Positions 21,901-29,390 of a DNA stretch of 64,000 bases are shown piece by piece. The notes below the pieces were generated by a model. The model did no database searches and was not told where the DNA came from. It worked only from the letters and a program-made list of their open reading frames with translations. Position 1 is the stretch's first letter. Each line of letters opens with the position of its first letter. Origin of the DNA: Leptidea sinapis (taxonomy: Eukaryota; Arthropoda; Insecta; Lepidoptera; Pieridae); the NCBI RefSeq assembly GCF_905404315.1, contig NC_066288.1, positions 6,224,501 to 6,288,500 on the forward strand, in the 5' to 3' direction. Position numbers and translations under genes: made by a program.

Positions 21901-23407
21901 ATTCTTATGGCCTTACATTGGGATGTGAGAATTAAAATTTCCATACAAACTTCTATTACTCGTAAGCTATATGTCATCCCATTGACAGACAGTGTGTATG
22001 GATAAAATAAGGTGAGTTATGGTCGATAAGTTTATTGGGACAGAAAAGTCAACAATAGTTACAATTTATATCTCAAGTAAGAGATAGACTGAATATTGGG
22101 AACTTATATGTTATAGAATTTTCATCTAATTGTTTGAAATTTGTATGTATGTCTAGGCAAATGGCAAAAACGATTGTATAGATTTAATTTAGATATTTGC
22201 ATAAATATTGGCAAGAGGTATACTTTGTAAAATTTGCATGTCATAACTATGGCAAACATGCACTCTAATATTAATGTAACATCAATCTAACATGATTATG
22301 CAAATAAAAAACTTTAACTTTGAGGTTGGGAGAATATAATGTAACATTAGAGGCATGCAAAGTATTTATAAGCTTTATATTGTCCATGAAGACAACATCA
22401 TGGGTTGCAGCTAGTATATAATACTGTGATTGTTTCTAAGTAATGTTTTGTACTTTATTCAAAAGATCTATGATTATGAATTTAATGCTGAAGTCACAGG
22501 TGGAATATAGTCTTCATATTATGTATAGCCTATCCAAAACCCACTCTACACAATAAGTACACATCAGTTTTAGAATAAATGTAAGGCTACATTTTTTATT
22601 CCTAAAATTTCACAAAAAAAAATTTAATCACAGACAGAGCCTACAGATTTGTACAGTAAGATAGAAAAATTATTTATAGTATATTAATACACTTACCAGT
22701 GTCCATACAAGGAGTTTAATATCAGGAATATCAAATTGGGAATTGCTGTCGCCACATTGAGATATGATGTGAATTCTGCTTGAAACTGGGTTTTACGGAC
22801 ATATACTGTAAGGTTGTGTGGTTCGACATCCCGGAATTTGTACATCCAATACTAAAAGAAATGCTTATTTATTGAAAAGAAGGGCTTACAAATTTCAGTC
22901 AACAGTATTTTAAATCTAATCAAATCAATATAACTTTATTTAAATAAGGTAAAAAAATATTACTCATAATTTAATATTCATGTGAATTAGTTTCTGGTAC
23001 TGTGGTTACCATAATTAATATAATATTATCTACTTTAACCATCTAGTCAGGTCCCTAATTACTTTATTAATTAAAACTTTAACATTTCTTTTTCAAGAGT
23101 TTTATAACATACAACTTCCCAAAGTTGATATGAAATGTAAGTAAACCTTTGTTTGAATAAACTTAGTTAAGTAATTTGTACTTACATCATTAGCCGTAAT
23201 CAAAAAATTCCACGGCACTAAAGAAGTTACCCCAAACAAATAGAATAGAAAATAAACCAAACGATATTTATCGACAGGCTCTTCGGGACTATCTAATACT
23301 TTTGTAGAACAAGAATCGTTAGTCACTAACTCTCGGTCTTCGGAAAAATCGATGTCTTCTTCATTTTCAATGCTTTGGTCATTATTTATAGAACCAGTGT
23401 CATCCAT
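3887..23407 (-). CDS. Equilibrative nucleoside transporter (SLC29/ENT), complete, 7 coding exons
   Basis: The spliced exons give 450 residues, close to the usual ENT length of about 450-480. ENT proteins move nucleosides down their gradient across the plasma or an internal membrane through 11 transmembrane helices. Visible in order: an acidic cytosolic N-terminus (residues 1-46), TM1 with the ENT-typical LVPWNFLITAND followed by YWMYKFRD at the exon 1/2 join, helices 2-6 rich in small residues (SGQSLGG), a short TM6-7 loop, then YPAVTV, GRMAAGF, MLCNAQPRK and FAFTNGYL, which match conserved positions of the family. Every junction is GT-AG and keeps frame: 23186..23407, 22697..22851, 21601..21746, 12582..13016, 11866..11951, 7948..8144, 3887..3998. 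Met at 23407 is the first in-frame ATG before TM1. The loop between TM6 and TM7 is only about 20 residues, much shorter than in human ENT1. The family call is firm; the subtype is not assigned. Confidence 0.95.
4028..4518 (+). mobile_element. LINE 3' fragment, NTRNK...FYNKIP type (CR1/Jockey-like)
   Basis: The plus strand encodes VNTRNRHKLMMPTTRLSRVS and SFVGRCICFYNKIPESVQ, the C-terminal end of a LINE ORF2 type frequent in Lepidoptera. A 3' UTR follows, ending in repeated TTTGAATTTGA units at 4497-4521. It sits antisense to the ENT gene, and its truncated end lies within about 30-40 nt of the exon 7 acceptor. Confidence 0.8.
4522..5628. other. No recognisable feature (ENT intron)
   Basis: AT-rich intron sequence with a short duplication AAACTACTGCC (near 4788-4808). 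No transposon ends identified. Confidence 0.4.
5629..5706 (+). pseudogene. tRNA-like sequence with A and B boxes
   Basis: Contains GGCTGGATCAGTTGGTAGGA (A box) and GCGGGTTCAAGTTCCGC, a T-arm-like stem-loop with a B box, about 45 nt apart. The rest does not fold as a clean cloverleaf and no SINE body was recognised, so it is a decayed tRNA or a SINE head. Confidence 0.5.
5820..6135 (-). mobile_element. LINE family A, 3' fragment
   Basis: The minus strand encodes the family A ORF2 C-terminus (HHLDVWRSSTVRFSRSFLPR, TTKLWNELPCAVFPGRYDMG, ending CGRR) and ends in CCATAAAAAAAAA. It is 5'-truncated. Located in the ENT intron between exons 6 and 7. Confidence 0.8.
6455..6790 (-). mobile_element. LINE ORF2 C-terminal remnant (RTE-like)
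   Basis: The minus strand reads PDRISNEKIRRRTKVTDIAQ then SSNGDHVPEDAVL, the degenerate zinc-knuckle/basic tail common to RTE-like LINE ends in Lepidoptera. Frames are broken. Same type as 19660-20020. Confidence 0.6.
7107..7175. repeat. (AC)n/(GC)n microsatellite
   Basis: An AC run with a short ATATACACTT interruption, then CACCCACGCGCGCGCGCGCA. The alternating purine-pyrimidine tract could form Z-DNA. Confidence 0.9.
7337..7899. mobile_element. Tigger/pogo-like deletion derivative with TA target duplication
   Basis: 563 bp between TA dinucleotides (7335-7336, 7900-7901). The ends CAGTGAAACTTGGTTAAGTG and the reverse of CACTTAACCAGGTTTCACTG are inverted repeats typical of Tigger/pogo. Further GTGGGAC/GTGAAAC-like sub-terminal repeats lie inside. 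It lies in the last ENT intron. Confidence 0.85.
7635..7769 (+). pseudogene. Tigger transposase N-terminus (CENP-B-type HTH), 44 codons
   Basis: Intact ATG-to-stop ORF: MSKRKLQSLSLREKLKLISV, YESGKTREEVCAEF, then a few deletion-derived residues. This is the first helix-turn-helix of CENP-B/Tigger proteins. The DDE domain is absent. Confidence 0.75.
7948..8144 (-). CDS. ENT exon 6 (TM9-TM10)
   Basis: 197 nt. Acceptor tttttcag|CCGACA, donor ACTCG|gtgagtg. It encodes a hydrophobic helix with GVPMLMLCNAQPRK, then IVFAFTNGYLTNIVMV, both ENT hallmarks. It leaves 2 nt. Confidence 0.93.
8240..8489 (-). mobile_element. tRNA-derived SINE
   Basis: Second copy of the family at 182-433, in reverse, with intact A and B boxes and an ATT-rich tail. 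It lies just upstream (gene sense) of ENT exon 6. Confidence 0.85.
8723..9215 (-). mobile_element. Helitron remnant
   Basis: Minus-oriented: begins (plus) CTAACTGACCCGACAG, the reverse of a Helitron 3' end, and matches 47574-48126 block by block (TTTAACATTACCGCTTTATA, CTTCCTCGAGAACCACGCCA). Non-autonomous. Confidence 0.65.
9221..9660 (+). mobile_element. Helitron remnant
   Basis: Starts with TACTAATATTATAAATGTGA and ends at a GGCAAAACAACGTTTGCC hairpin, the sub-terminal hairpin of the local Helitron family. The terminal CTAG is lost. Confidence 0.6.
10371..10522 (-). mobile_element. LINE/SINE 3' end with GATTTGATTT tail
   Basis: The minus strand reads from AAAAAAGTGGCAATGAGTTT to a tail of GATTTGATTTGAT. 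Same family as 30361-30522 in the other orientation. Only about 150 bp of 3' end is present. Confidence 0.65.
10561..10991 (+). mobile_element. Non-autonomous Helitron with internal tandem units
   Basis: TC at 10561 preceded by A, and CTAG at 10988-10991 followed by T, give the A|T insertion rule. Inside are about three units of 80-115 bp, each with a CTCCTAAACGGCTGGACCGA-like core. Confidence 0.7.
11345..11550. repeat. Dispersed repeat (GAAGCGCCACTCGCGAGCGT), copy 1
   Basis: About 200 bp shared with 48525-48735, same orientation. Includes TTTGTGCC, GAAGCGCCACTCGCGAGCGT and GAAGTATTTTTGCATTTT blocks. Class unknown. Confidence 0.55.
11866..11951 (-). CDS. ENT exon 5 (TM9 region)
   Basis: 86 nt. 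Acceptor ttattttcag|ATATATTC, donor ATGAAA|gtatgt. It encodes FFVPVVNYLIFNCGDYSGRM..., the conserved block corresponding to the F-D-x-x-G-R region of other ENTs. It ends in phase 0. Confidence 0.92.
12001..12282 (+). mobile_element. LINE family A, diverged 3' fragment
   Basis: The plus strand aligns with the family A 3' end from the CACCATCTGGAT block through TGTGGAAC..TTCCTTG to a GCGGTGGTAATCAC end and a short A-run. Many substitutions make it an old copy, in the ENT intron between exons 4 and 5. Confidence 0.55.
12418..12493 (-). repeat. Family B repeat, internally deleted copy
   Basis: Both ends of the family are present (AAAATAAGATACGAGACGAG...ACGTTC at one side, CCGGCATCCTGTGCAAAGG at the other), but about 200 bp between them is gone. 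It is the only family B copy outside the glycosyltransferase gene. Confidence 0.7.
12582..13016 (-). CDS. ENT exon 4 (TM4-TM8, short central loop)
   Basis: 435 nt, the largest exon. The acceptor ttgttgcag|CTGCC was chosen because it joins VVVMT to AASAVFIAG in frame and with exactly the family spacing; the AG 14 nt upstream breaks the frame. It contains the SGQSLGG helix, a short basic loop (GSGMAANRHREAY) and YPAVTVLVESHP. The donor is AATA|gtgagt, leaving 1 nt. Confidence 0.92.
13172..13612 (-). mobile_element. LINE 3' fragment, NTRNK type, close relative of the 40.95-kb copy
   Basis: Reverse complement of a segment nearly identical (roughly 93-95% by eye) to 40997-41475, including the AAATAAATGCCTTT 3' end. 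It lies in the ENT intron before exon 4, in the sense direction of the gene. The ORF is broken. Confidence 0.8.
14241..14330 (+). pseudogene. MADF-domain protein start (Harbinger accessory gene remnant)
   Basis: ATG at 14241; MAVVWSNDKIMQLIELFQSK then PLSWD..IK and a stop. The same frame continues with YKYRNRKNDAFEE, completing a MADF-like W-D...YK-R-KNDA-EE pattern. PIF/Harbinger elements pair a transposase with such a Myb/SANT/MADF DNA-binding protein. Confidence 0.6.
14375..14578 (-). pseudogene. Harbinger-like transposase N-terminal remnant
   Basis: The minus-strand ORF from 14578 has NKKERKRWWIRNYLLQRGNL followed by MSDLR, the R-x-WW-R-x-x-L...G...L-R pattern upstream of the DDE domain in Harbinger nucleases. 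The catalytic part is absent; the frame runs into the opposite gene fragment near 14375. Confidence 0.55.
14640..15659. other. No recognisable feature (ENT intron)
   Basis: Intron sequence after the Harbinger derivative. An open frame on the minus strand (15073-15423) has no recognisable domain. Confidence 0.4.
15660..15760. repeat. Dispersed repeat (GAAGTCCTGGTACATGTTGC), copy 1
   Basis: A block of about 100 bp also at 46462-46575. The sequence GAAGTCCTGGTACATGTTGC followed by TAGGATGACACA is unchanged in both. Confidence 0.55.
15881..16050 (-). mobile_element. LINE family A, short 3' fragment with internal deletion
   Basis: Starts (minus-strand 3' end) at an A-run followed by the family A tail. 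Part of the coding block between the GTFKKSA region and the CFPSK junction is deleted. Related to 5820-6135. Confidence 0.7.
16640..17140 (+). mobile_element. LINE ORF2 C-terminal remnant (RTE-like)
   Basis: The plus strand from 16895 is open and encodes KLKWKWAGHVARCTDERWTA and RGRTLTRWEDDLRRSAGPNW, a standard LINE tail. The upstream part (LLPSLKYGCQT and related) contains stops. 5'-truncated; lies in the ENT intron between exons 3 and 4. Confidence 0.75.
17405..17517 (-). mobile_element. LINE family A, 3' fragment (left arm of inverted pair)
   Basis: Family A 3' end in minus orientation, from ACGAGCGTACGG at 17411 to the GTTGCCGGCC block. It abuts the plus-oriented copy starting at about 17519. 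Confidence 0.75.
17519..17800 (+). mobile_element. LINE family A, 3' fragment (right arm of inverted pair)
   Basis: The plus strand encodes HHLDVWRSSTVRIPRSFLRR through SSGVARVCGRR, then the family A tail ending CCATAAAAAAAA. It is among the best preserved copies in the window. Confidence 0.8.
18246..18711. mobile_element. hAT MITE with perfect 8-bp target duplication
   Basis: 466 bp. GTTTAGAT lies on both sides (18238-18245, 18712-18719). The ends TAGGGGTGCGCAATCTTGAA and the reverse of CGTTGAAGCACGCCTG match the classic hAT CAGGGGTGCNCAA terminus. Both sides also carry GATC-ACC/GATCGACC sub-terminal blocks. Confidence 0.85.
18822..19303. repeat. Segmental duplication, copy 1
   Basis: The segment from ATGTAATAAACTATAATACA to CACTTTTTCCAAAAATTTTA recurs at 20326-20850. 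Shared sequence extends outside both the hAT and the Helitron ends. Copy 1 lacks about 32 bp (the GGCGGGGCCTCG stretch) found in copy 2. Confidence 0.75.
18855..19427. mobile_element. hAT-like MITE carrying a nested Helitron
   Basis: The left end CAGTGGCGTAGCGTGCC and the right end (reverse) CAGAAACGTAGCTAGTGCC are imperfect inverted repeats. The flanks CTTTACAT / TTTCACAT match at 6 of 8 positions. A 367-bp Helitron sits inside. Confidence 0.6.
18899..19265 (-). mobile_element. Non-autonomous Helitron nested in a hAT-like element
   Basis: On the plus strand it starts CTAGCTGACCCAGCAAACGT and ends ...TATAGA, i.e. 5'-TCTATA...CTAG-3' on the minus strand, inserted between A and T. A second copy in the same context is at 20442-20813. 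Confidence 0.75.
19660..20020 (+). mobile_element. LINE ORF2 C-terminal remnant (RTE-like)
   Basis: The plus strand encodes KIAGIRWMNAAQERSSWRSL followed by GEAFVEQW, with a frameshifted upstream part matching the 6455-6790 family (SSNGDHV). It lies between the two copies of a duplicated hAT/Helitron segment. Confidence 0.7.
20326..20850. repeat. Segmental duplication, copy 2
   Basis: Direct repeat of 18822-19303, about 1.5 kb downstream. It retains the TTGGCGGGGCCTCG stretch next to the hAT left end. Confidence 0.75.
20442..20813 (-). mobile_element. Non-autonomous Helitron, second copy in a duplicated segment
   Basis: About 90% similar by eye to 18899-19265 with the same termini. It shares flanking sequence beyond the Helitron end, so it was copied as part of a larger segment. 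Confidence 0.75.
20852..21077. repeat. MITE with ACCGACTTxAAAAA ends
   Basis: Left end ACCGACTTAAAAAAGGAGGA, right end TTGAAGTCGGTTTTTTT, inverted. The GGAGGAGGTTCTCAATTCGA block beside the left end fits a known lepidopteran repeat type. No coding capacity. Confidence 0.55.
21078..21600. other. No recognisable feature (ENT intron)
   Basis: Sequence next to exon 3. Nothing repeated elsewhere in the window was noticed. Confidence 0.4.
21601..21746 (-). CDS. ENT exon 3 (TM3-TM4)
   Basis: 146 nt. Acceptor ttttgttgcag|GGTATC, donor ACCG|gtaagt. It encodes VSVRSRLLGSL, TM3, an acidic turn (DTDDWQ) and the first half of TM4 (FFIITMFTVVVMT). It leaves 1 nt. Confidence 0.93.
21747..22696. other. ENT intron 2, mostly unremarkable
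   Basis: A possible MITE at about 21880-22035 (CTGTCCCAATATA... and ...TTTATTGGGACAG, inverted). The rest shows no feature. Confidence 0.35.
22697..22851 (-). CDS. ENT exon 2 (extracellular loop, TM2)
   Basis: 155 nt. Acceptor ttcttttag|TATTGG, donor ACTG|gtaagt. It encodes YWMYKFRD, an extracellular stretch, then hydrophobic TM2 (ATAIPNLIFLILNSLYGH). It leaves 2 nt that complete a Trp with exon 3. Confidence 0.93.
23186..23407 (-). CDS. ENT exon 1 (start codon, N-terminus, TM1)
   Basis: 74 codons, phase 0. It encodes an acidic, Ser/Asp-rich cytosolic tail and TM1 ending ...FLITAND. The donor is GAT|gtaagta at 23185-23179. The next exon continues directly with YWMYKF, as expected for the family. 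Confidence 0.93.
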
Positions 23408-24057
23408 TATGCTTAGTTGATTTATTTCGCTGTTTATACTCCAAAGAGAAAACGAGGAGAGCTTGATAATTATTAATTAAATTTGTAATGGGCCATAGCC
23501 CATAGTCATCACACAAGCTCGTTACAGTAAAAACTACAGGTACAGTCTGATCTCTGAGTCAAACTCAAATGTCAACAACCAACAGCTGCTGTGGCCAGCT
23601 GTAGCTGTTTCATACCAACTTCACACCAACTTGTTTTGCGACATTTGCATTTTATAGTTGCGTTTAGCATTACTATCATTTGTTTGACAGTGACAACTAG
23701 CGTCTTCTTTTGTCTTGTTATTCACATTACTTTCAATGGCATCAAACTCAAAGTATAGACTATAGTGTGCCACAGAGTGCCACTAACTTTTCTGTAGAAT
23801 GTAGCGATGGCACTGCGATCGAAAAGTGCTGCCACCTTTGTTGATATACTTCAAAGGTAGTTTGGTGAGAGTTTGTTCGGGTTCTAATTATGGAATCCAT
23901 GACAAAGTAACGGAACTCTTCAATTCTTAGGAGCAAATTAACCATTAGGCGTATAGACTTAAAAATTTGGTAGTTAGGAATACTTCTTTCGTCGAGTAGA
24001 GGTCAGCTAAGAACGGATTTTACGATAATCCACCCATAAGATTTTTTTTTATTATGA
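23408..24057. other. ENT upstream region
   Basis: Immediately upstream of the ENT start codon, free of the recognised repeats. It should hold the 5' UTR and promoter. No TATA box or initiator can be assigned with confidence. Confidence 0.4.
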
Positions 24058-24059
24058 AC

Positions 24060-24085
24060 AGAACAACGTCTGTCGAGTCAGCTAG
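24060..24085 (+). mobile_element. Helitron 3' end
   Basis: AGAACAACGTCTGTCGAGTCAGCTAG followed by T. The same end type occurs at 18772-18797. The 5' boundary is not clear. Confidence 0.45.
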
Positions 24086-24287
24086 TGCTTAATATAATAG
24101 GTAATAATTATGTTATGTGAATAAAACTGTGCTATGATTTTTTTTTAAATGTGGTCGTGCCGTTAGTGACCAATATTGAAAATATTACATATGGTGTTTT
24201 TTACGCATATATTCATGATATTTTATTTTTATCATGGATGTATTTCTTTGCGTATAAATGTATATTCATGATATTTTTTATTTCCAG

Positions 24288-24498
24288 ATCTACTTCCTGG
24301 GAAGTGCCTTCCCCTGCTGAGTAAGTATAATTATTATTATTTCGTCTGTATAGTCCTTATAAATTTTGCATGATTGGCCTTACGTACTTAATTTAAATAA
24401 TTACAATTTTGTTTTAGGATCGAAGTTGTAATAGACTGGACACTCCGGTCGTCTCTTCATGCTATGCCGTAAGTGACCAATATAAATTGTTCAATAAA
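24288..24498 (+). other. Possible spliced 3' end of a plus-strand transcript
   Basis: A good acceptor (TTTTTTATTTCCAG) precedes a 33-nt stretch ending in CTGA|gtaagt. About 97 nt later TTTTGTTTTAG precedes a second stretch with AATAAA at 24493-24498 and a GT-rich region after it. Joining the two keeps one frame open for 28 codons to a TAA at 24470-24472. No homologue is recognised. It could be a decayed gene or transposon end. Confidence 0.3.
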
Positions 24499-24499
24499 G

Positions 24500-26400
24500 T
24501 TATAACAGATTGGTGTATTCTTTTGTGTATAAAATTTTTTTAAAAATTTCAATTTTGTATGATATATATTTTAGTTCAACAGTTATGTATGTTTACTCCT
24601 AAATATCAGTTTAGCTTCAAACGTCACACAATGAGGTCACTGAAAATCCGTGTTGTACTCAGTAGTATTCAAAGAGAAATTAAACACTACCTGTAGGAGT
24701 CTCCAGTTTTGAAAGACCAGTGCCACACGGATCATTTCGTAGTGCTTTTTTCTCCTTTCTTTCCTTTTATATTATATTTATTTAATATAAAGCTATTTGT
24801 TTTCATTTACTTATTCTGGTTGAATGAGTGGTAAAGTTTTTCTTCCAAAAGAATTCATTTTCATTCAATCGTTTAAATTAAATAAAATTTCGGTTTTAGG
24901 TGCATCGAACAATCGATTGTGGTGACACCGACTGCGCGTCTTTGTCCTCGTCGCCATTTACAAAACGCTGAGATAGAAGCTTTGCTGAACTACGGTTGAT
25001 ATATTACCTATATGCAACGTTGTTTTTTTTTAACTTTTAGCGTACCGCAGTTCCACAAGTAACATTTCGAGGAACGTAATATGATACCACCGTTACATAT
25101 TACAAGCGAACAGCGACGGAATCCAAACGACCTTATTCGATTTCTCGCCTTATTTTGTTATTTGGAATTCCTTTTTTTTACTTTGAACTCATAACAGAAT
25201 AAAAGAACTTTAAATTCTGTATAAATTAAAGATTTCTTTGTCTGTTTTTTAAAAATTATTTATTTATTTTGGTTTATGTTGAAATACTTTTATTTTTCTT
25301 GACAAACTATCGCAAGATATATTTCAGTAGTTATTTTGTCCAAATATAATATAGTTACATTTTAAAACATACACAAGCAATCTCGCACTTCAAGGTCCAT
25401 CAAGGTCAGGGGATTCTTCTAGTCTTTCCGAATTAATATCTCAAATTTATTATTACTATGAAAGCTTGTATATTCTAGTTTTATTTTAGAAATAACATAT
25501 TATAAAGATGAAGATAGAACCATAAGCACTAATAAATAGAACCAATGTTTTTCATTGAAAACACTAATTTATTCTAAAATATAACTCTTTTTCAACTTTG
25601 TGTCGTGTGTGTAAAATAAAAAAAATATTCATAATCTATGAATAATTTATGGTTTTTTGTCATGGACTTATAGCTTGTTTTGATAGCCAAAGAGAATTTT
25701 ACTACGTTGAACACTACGTTCAAGAGACGGGAGAGCCATACAAAATAATGAGAAATGTCGCTTGTAGTGTATTGCACTAAATCTTGATACCAACATAATC
25801 AACTAATGACGTAATATCAGAGTTGCCAATATAATAAATATATTGGTTTGGAATCAATGCATAATTTTGATCGATAATTAACTAATATATATATTGCTGT
25901 ATATATGTATATATATATTTATATATATAAATTAACATATAAAATGTCTACTGTTAAGGTTCTCTTTTGTTAATTTTAATATTGACCTGAGCAAAGTCTA
26001 ACTAGTTTAAACTAAGGGATACGTTTTAGTTATCTCAAAGAAAAAAACAATTAACAATTAATATTTTATTAATAGTTTTGTTTTGCGTCGTAGTTTCGAT
26101 TTTGACAGTCTTTGGTATTCGTTTTTCAGATGTTGCAATAAAGTCGTAGGCGAGGGTCCTGAATCTAAAATTATAACAGAATACAAATTACCAGTAGTTA
26201 GTTAACCCTAATTTTTAGGCTTTAAATATTTTGTTTGCATATGGATAACCACAATATAATGTAATAAAAAGGATTTTAAAGGTAATAACAAACTTTTAAA
26301 ATATTTTAAGATCAATAAATTTATTAATCAAAAATAAAGATACAATAAAAATGAAATAAGTAAAAATAAATTTAATAATAATTTAAAATTAAATATCGAC
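24500..26400. other. Intergenic, unassigned
   Basis: Contains an acceptor-like TTTCGGTTTTAG at 24889-24900 followed by 72 open nt (HRTIDCGDTDCASL), and an AT microsatellite at 25885-25930. No gene can be supported. Confidence 0.35.
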
Positions 26401-26430
26401 AATCGATAAAAAAGTGTCAAACACTTCTTC

Positions 26431-29013
26431 TTAACGTACCGTCTCCTTGCGAAGGTTGGCAATCATTAGGGCAATTTCAACTTTCGACACAGCTGCTCTA
26501 AATAAAGATCTTGTGCTCTTCCCAAACCATTGGCGCAAGTTTTTAAGCCACGATATCCTTCTGCGGCCAGGCCTCCTCCTGCCTGCCTCTTTCCCTTGCA
26601 TGATTAGTTGAAGGAGTTCATATTTCTTGGCATTACGCATCACATGTCCAAAATATTCTAACTTTCGTTCCTTAATAGACGTAAGTATCTCTGTAGCCTT
26701 TCCCATTCTCTCTAACACGATGCTATTCCGTACGCGCTCTGTCCAAGAAATTCTCAGCATACGTCTGTACACCCACATCTCGAACGCTTCCAGTTTTTTG
26801 TCATAGCTTCTGTCAGCGTCCAAGCTTCTACGCCGTATAGGCGTACAGAAAAGACATAGCACCGCGCTATGCGTATACGAAGAGAGATGTTTAGGTTCCG
26901 GTCACAAAGTACTTTTTTCATTTTTGAAAAGGCGTTGCGTGCTTGCTCTATTCTGCATCGTATTTCGAGGCTGTGATCTCCTGAGTCGTCAACCATTGTG
27001 CTGTCTGAACTTGGCAACCCTTTCAAGACTGACCATTGAGGGATAAAGAAGTGGTAAGCTCAGGTGTACGGCTTATTACCATGTACTTCGTCTTTTTGGT
27101 GTTGATGTTAATACCATACTCAGCACTGACGGAAGCTACGGAGTTGACTAGTCTTTGAAGGCCCTCAAGACTGTCCGCGATTAATATCGTGTCGTCTGCG
27201 TACCTAATATTGTTCAAAATTTTGCCATTAATTGATATTCCGTCTGTGCTGTTATCAAGCGCTTCCGAAAATATGGCTTCAGCATACAAATTAAAAAGTA
27301 AGGGTGACAAAATACAGCCTTGTCGTACGCCCCTTTCTATCTCGATGTATGATGAAAGTTTCCCGTTGACCCTAATGTTTGCACGCTGTTTCCAATATAA
27401 GTTTCTGATGAATCGACAGTCTTTAAAGTCTAAGCCAATTTTCTGGAGCACTTCCATCAATTTGACATGTTGAACTCGGTCAAAGGCCTTTTCATAGTCA
27501 ATGAAGCAGACAAATAGATCTCTATTCATATCCCAGCATCTTTGTACCAGCACCTGATAGCCGAAAAGTGCATCTCTTGTACCCATATCGCTTCTAAAAC
27601 CAAACTGGGTATATGATAGTAAGGACTCACATTTCGAGTTAATTCTGCTATGAAGTAAAACGTGACTCATGAGTGAAATTGTGCGGTAATCACTGCATTT
27701 TTTGGGATTATTGATTTTTGGTAGGGTGATAAATATCGATTTGAGCCAGTCAGAAGGAATCGTGCCCGAGTCGTAGATAGCATTAAAGAGGTTAACGAGA
27801 TAATCTAGATTACACTCTTCGATTTCTTTAATAATCTCGACTGGTATGTCATCGGGACCACAAGCTTTTCTTGTTTTTGCATTTCTTATGGCATGATAGA
27901 CTTCACTTTTCGTAATGGCTGGTCCCGTGTCATCACAAACGAAATCTACAGGATCAGATCGAGTGTCATGAAACACCTCAGTAACATATTGTTCCCATGT
28001 TACTAACATGTCATCGGTGGAAGATGCATAATTGCCATATTTATTGAGAAGAGTTACTTGTCTGCGTTCTTGATGTTTAGGAGATATAAGCTCTTTAATC
28101 TTCTTATGCATATTAAAACAGTCAAACTTCCTATCCAGTTTCTCTATCTCAGAACAGAGTTTCTTGTACCATACCATGTTTCTTTTGCCTGTCTTATTTT
28201 TTTGCGTATTAAAAGTTTTATTGTGTCATACTTTTCTTTGTTCGTTTTATTTTCACGTCTTTTATCCATTAAATCCAATATTTCGTCAGTAATCCATTTC
28301 TTTTTCTTCGTTCGTGGCGTCGACGTCAAGATCTTTTCACTTGTGTCAAGTATTGTCGTCTTAAAACTATGCCACGATTGTTCCATGTCCGAGAAACCAG
28401 GAATAACATTGTTTCGTTTTAGCCTACACATGTCGTCATTGATGGCTAAATGAAGTTGTTTTTTGTATTCAGGGTTTTTCAATTTGTCAAGGTCTATTCT
28501 GGTGATTTTTGGTTGTTGTTGGATTTTCTTTAACTGAACCTTTATTACGGCACAATAGGATTGTGGTCAGATCCAATATCGGCTCCGTGATATGTTTTAG
28601 CAGATTTTATGCTAATAATCTATTTGATTACGTACGATCTTCTCTGGACTATCGGCTGGTGAACGCCAAGTGTAAAGTCTTCTAGGTGGTAACTTAAAGA
28701 ATGTATTAGTGATGACAAACTCACGCTCCTGGCAGAACTGCACCAACCTTTCTCCTCGATCGTTTCGAACCCCAAGCCCAAAAGTGCCAACAACATCGGG
28801 TACTGGACCTTGTCCGATTTTGGAGTTAAAATCACCCGTAATTATTGTTGTATCATGTTTTTTAGTTATTTTGAGGGCTGTTTCTATGTCATCGTAAAAT
28901 TCCTCATTCATATCGTCACTTTTGTCTCCAGTAGGTGCATAAACTTGGATTATGTTGATGTTAAACCGCTTAGCTCGCGGTAGTAGCTCACACCTAAGCC
29001 CTACCCCTGTCAA
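26431..29013 (-). mobile_element. Decayed non-LTR retrotransposon with endonuclease and reverse transcriptase (RTE/BovB-like)
   Basis: Read on the minus strand. 29013-28612 encodes an AP-endonuclease-like domain (IIQVYAPT, GDFNSKIG). 28482-28144 is a linker. 28177-27023 is a reverse transcriptase with KACGPDDIP, GFRSDMGTRDALF, FIDYEKAFD, RQGCILSPLLFNLYAEAIF and YADD. 27026-26431 is the C-terminal tail (EAFEMWVYRRMLRISWT, KLEYFGHVMR, GRRRPGRRRISWL). The parts lie in different frames (0, 0, 1, 2, 0), with a stop near 28612, so at least three frameshifts have accumulated and the element is dead. The start of the endonuclease is absent, so the copy is 5'-truncated near 29013. The tail motifs resemble the RTE/BovB group; the clade is inferred. 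Confidence 0.85.
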
Positions 29014-29390
29014 ACACTACAGATAGATTATTATATTATAATTTTTCTTCTAGATGAATTAAATCAATTCTCTATCACTTTTAATCACTTTAAGCATTCT
29101 TTATTAGCTTATTATTTGTTCATAAGTACCTTTCTTTATCCAAAAGGAATTTAGCCATAAAAATTCTCTTACTCTCATCTGACTAGCCAGATTTTAAACC
29201 ACATATTTTACACATTTTATATTACATGGTATAGCTTAGAAAGTCTTACATATTTACGCATTTTTTTATATAATATAAATAATAAATTTTTGCTATTAAT
29301 TTTTACTTGCGAGTTTGGGAAGTTAGGTTTGTTGAAAGTGAGGCATCGATCCCACTGCGGCATCTATCCCGGTTTTACCCTATATCTGAC

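Noticed and set aside
27189..28453. Open frames on the plus strand opposite the reverse transcriptase
   Set aside because: Antisense shadows of the LINE ORF; no motifs of their own.
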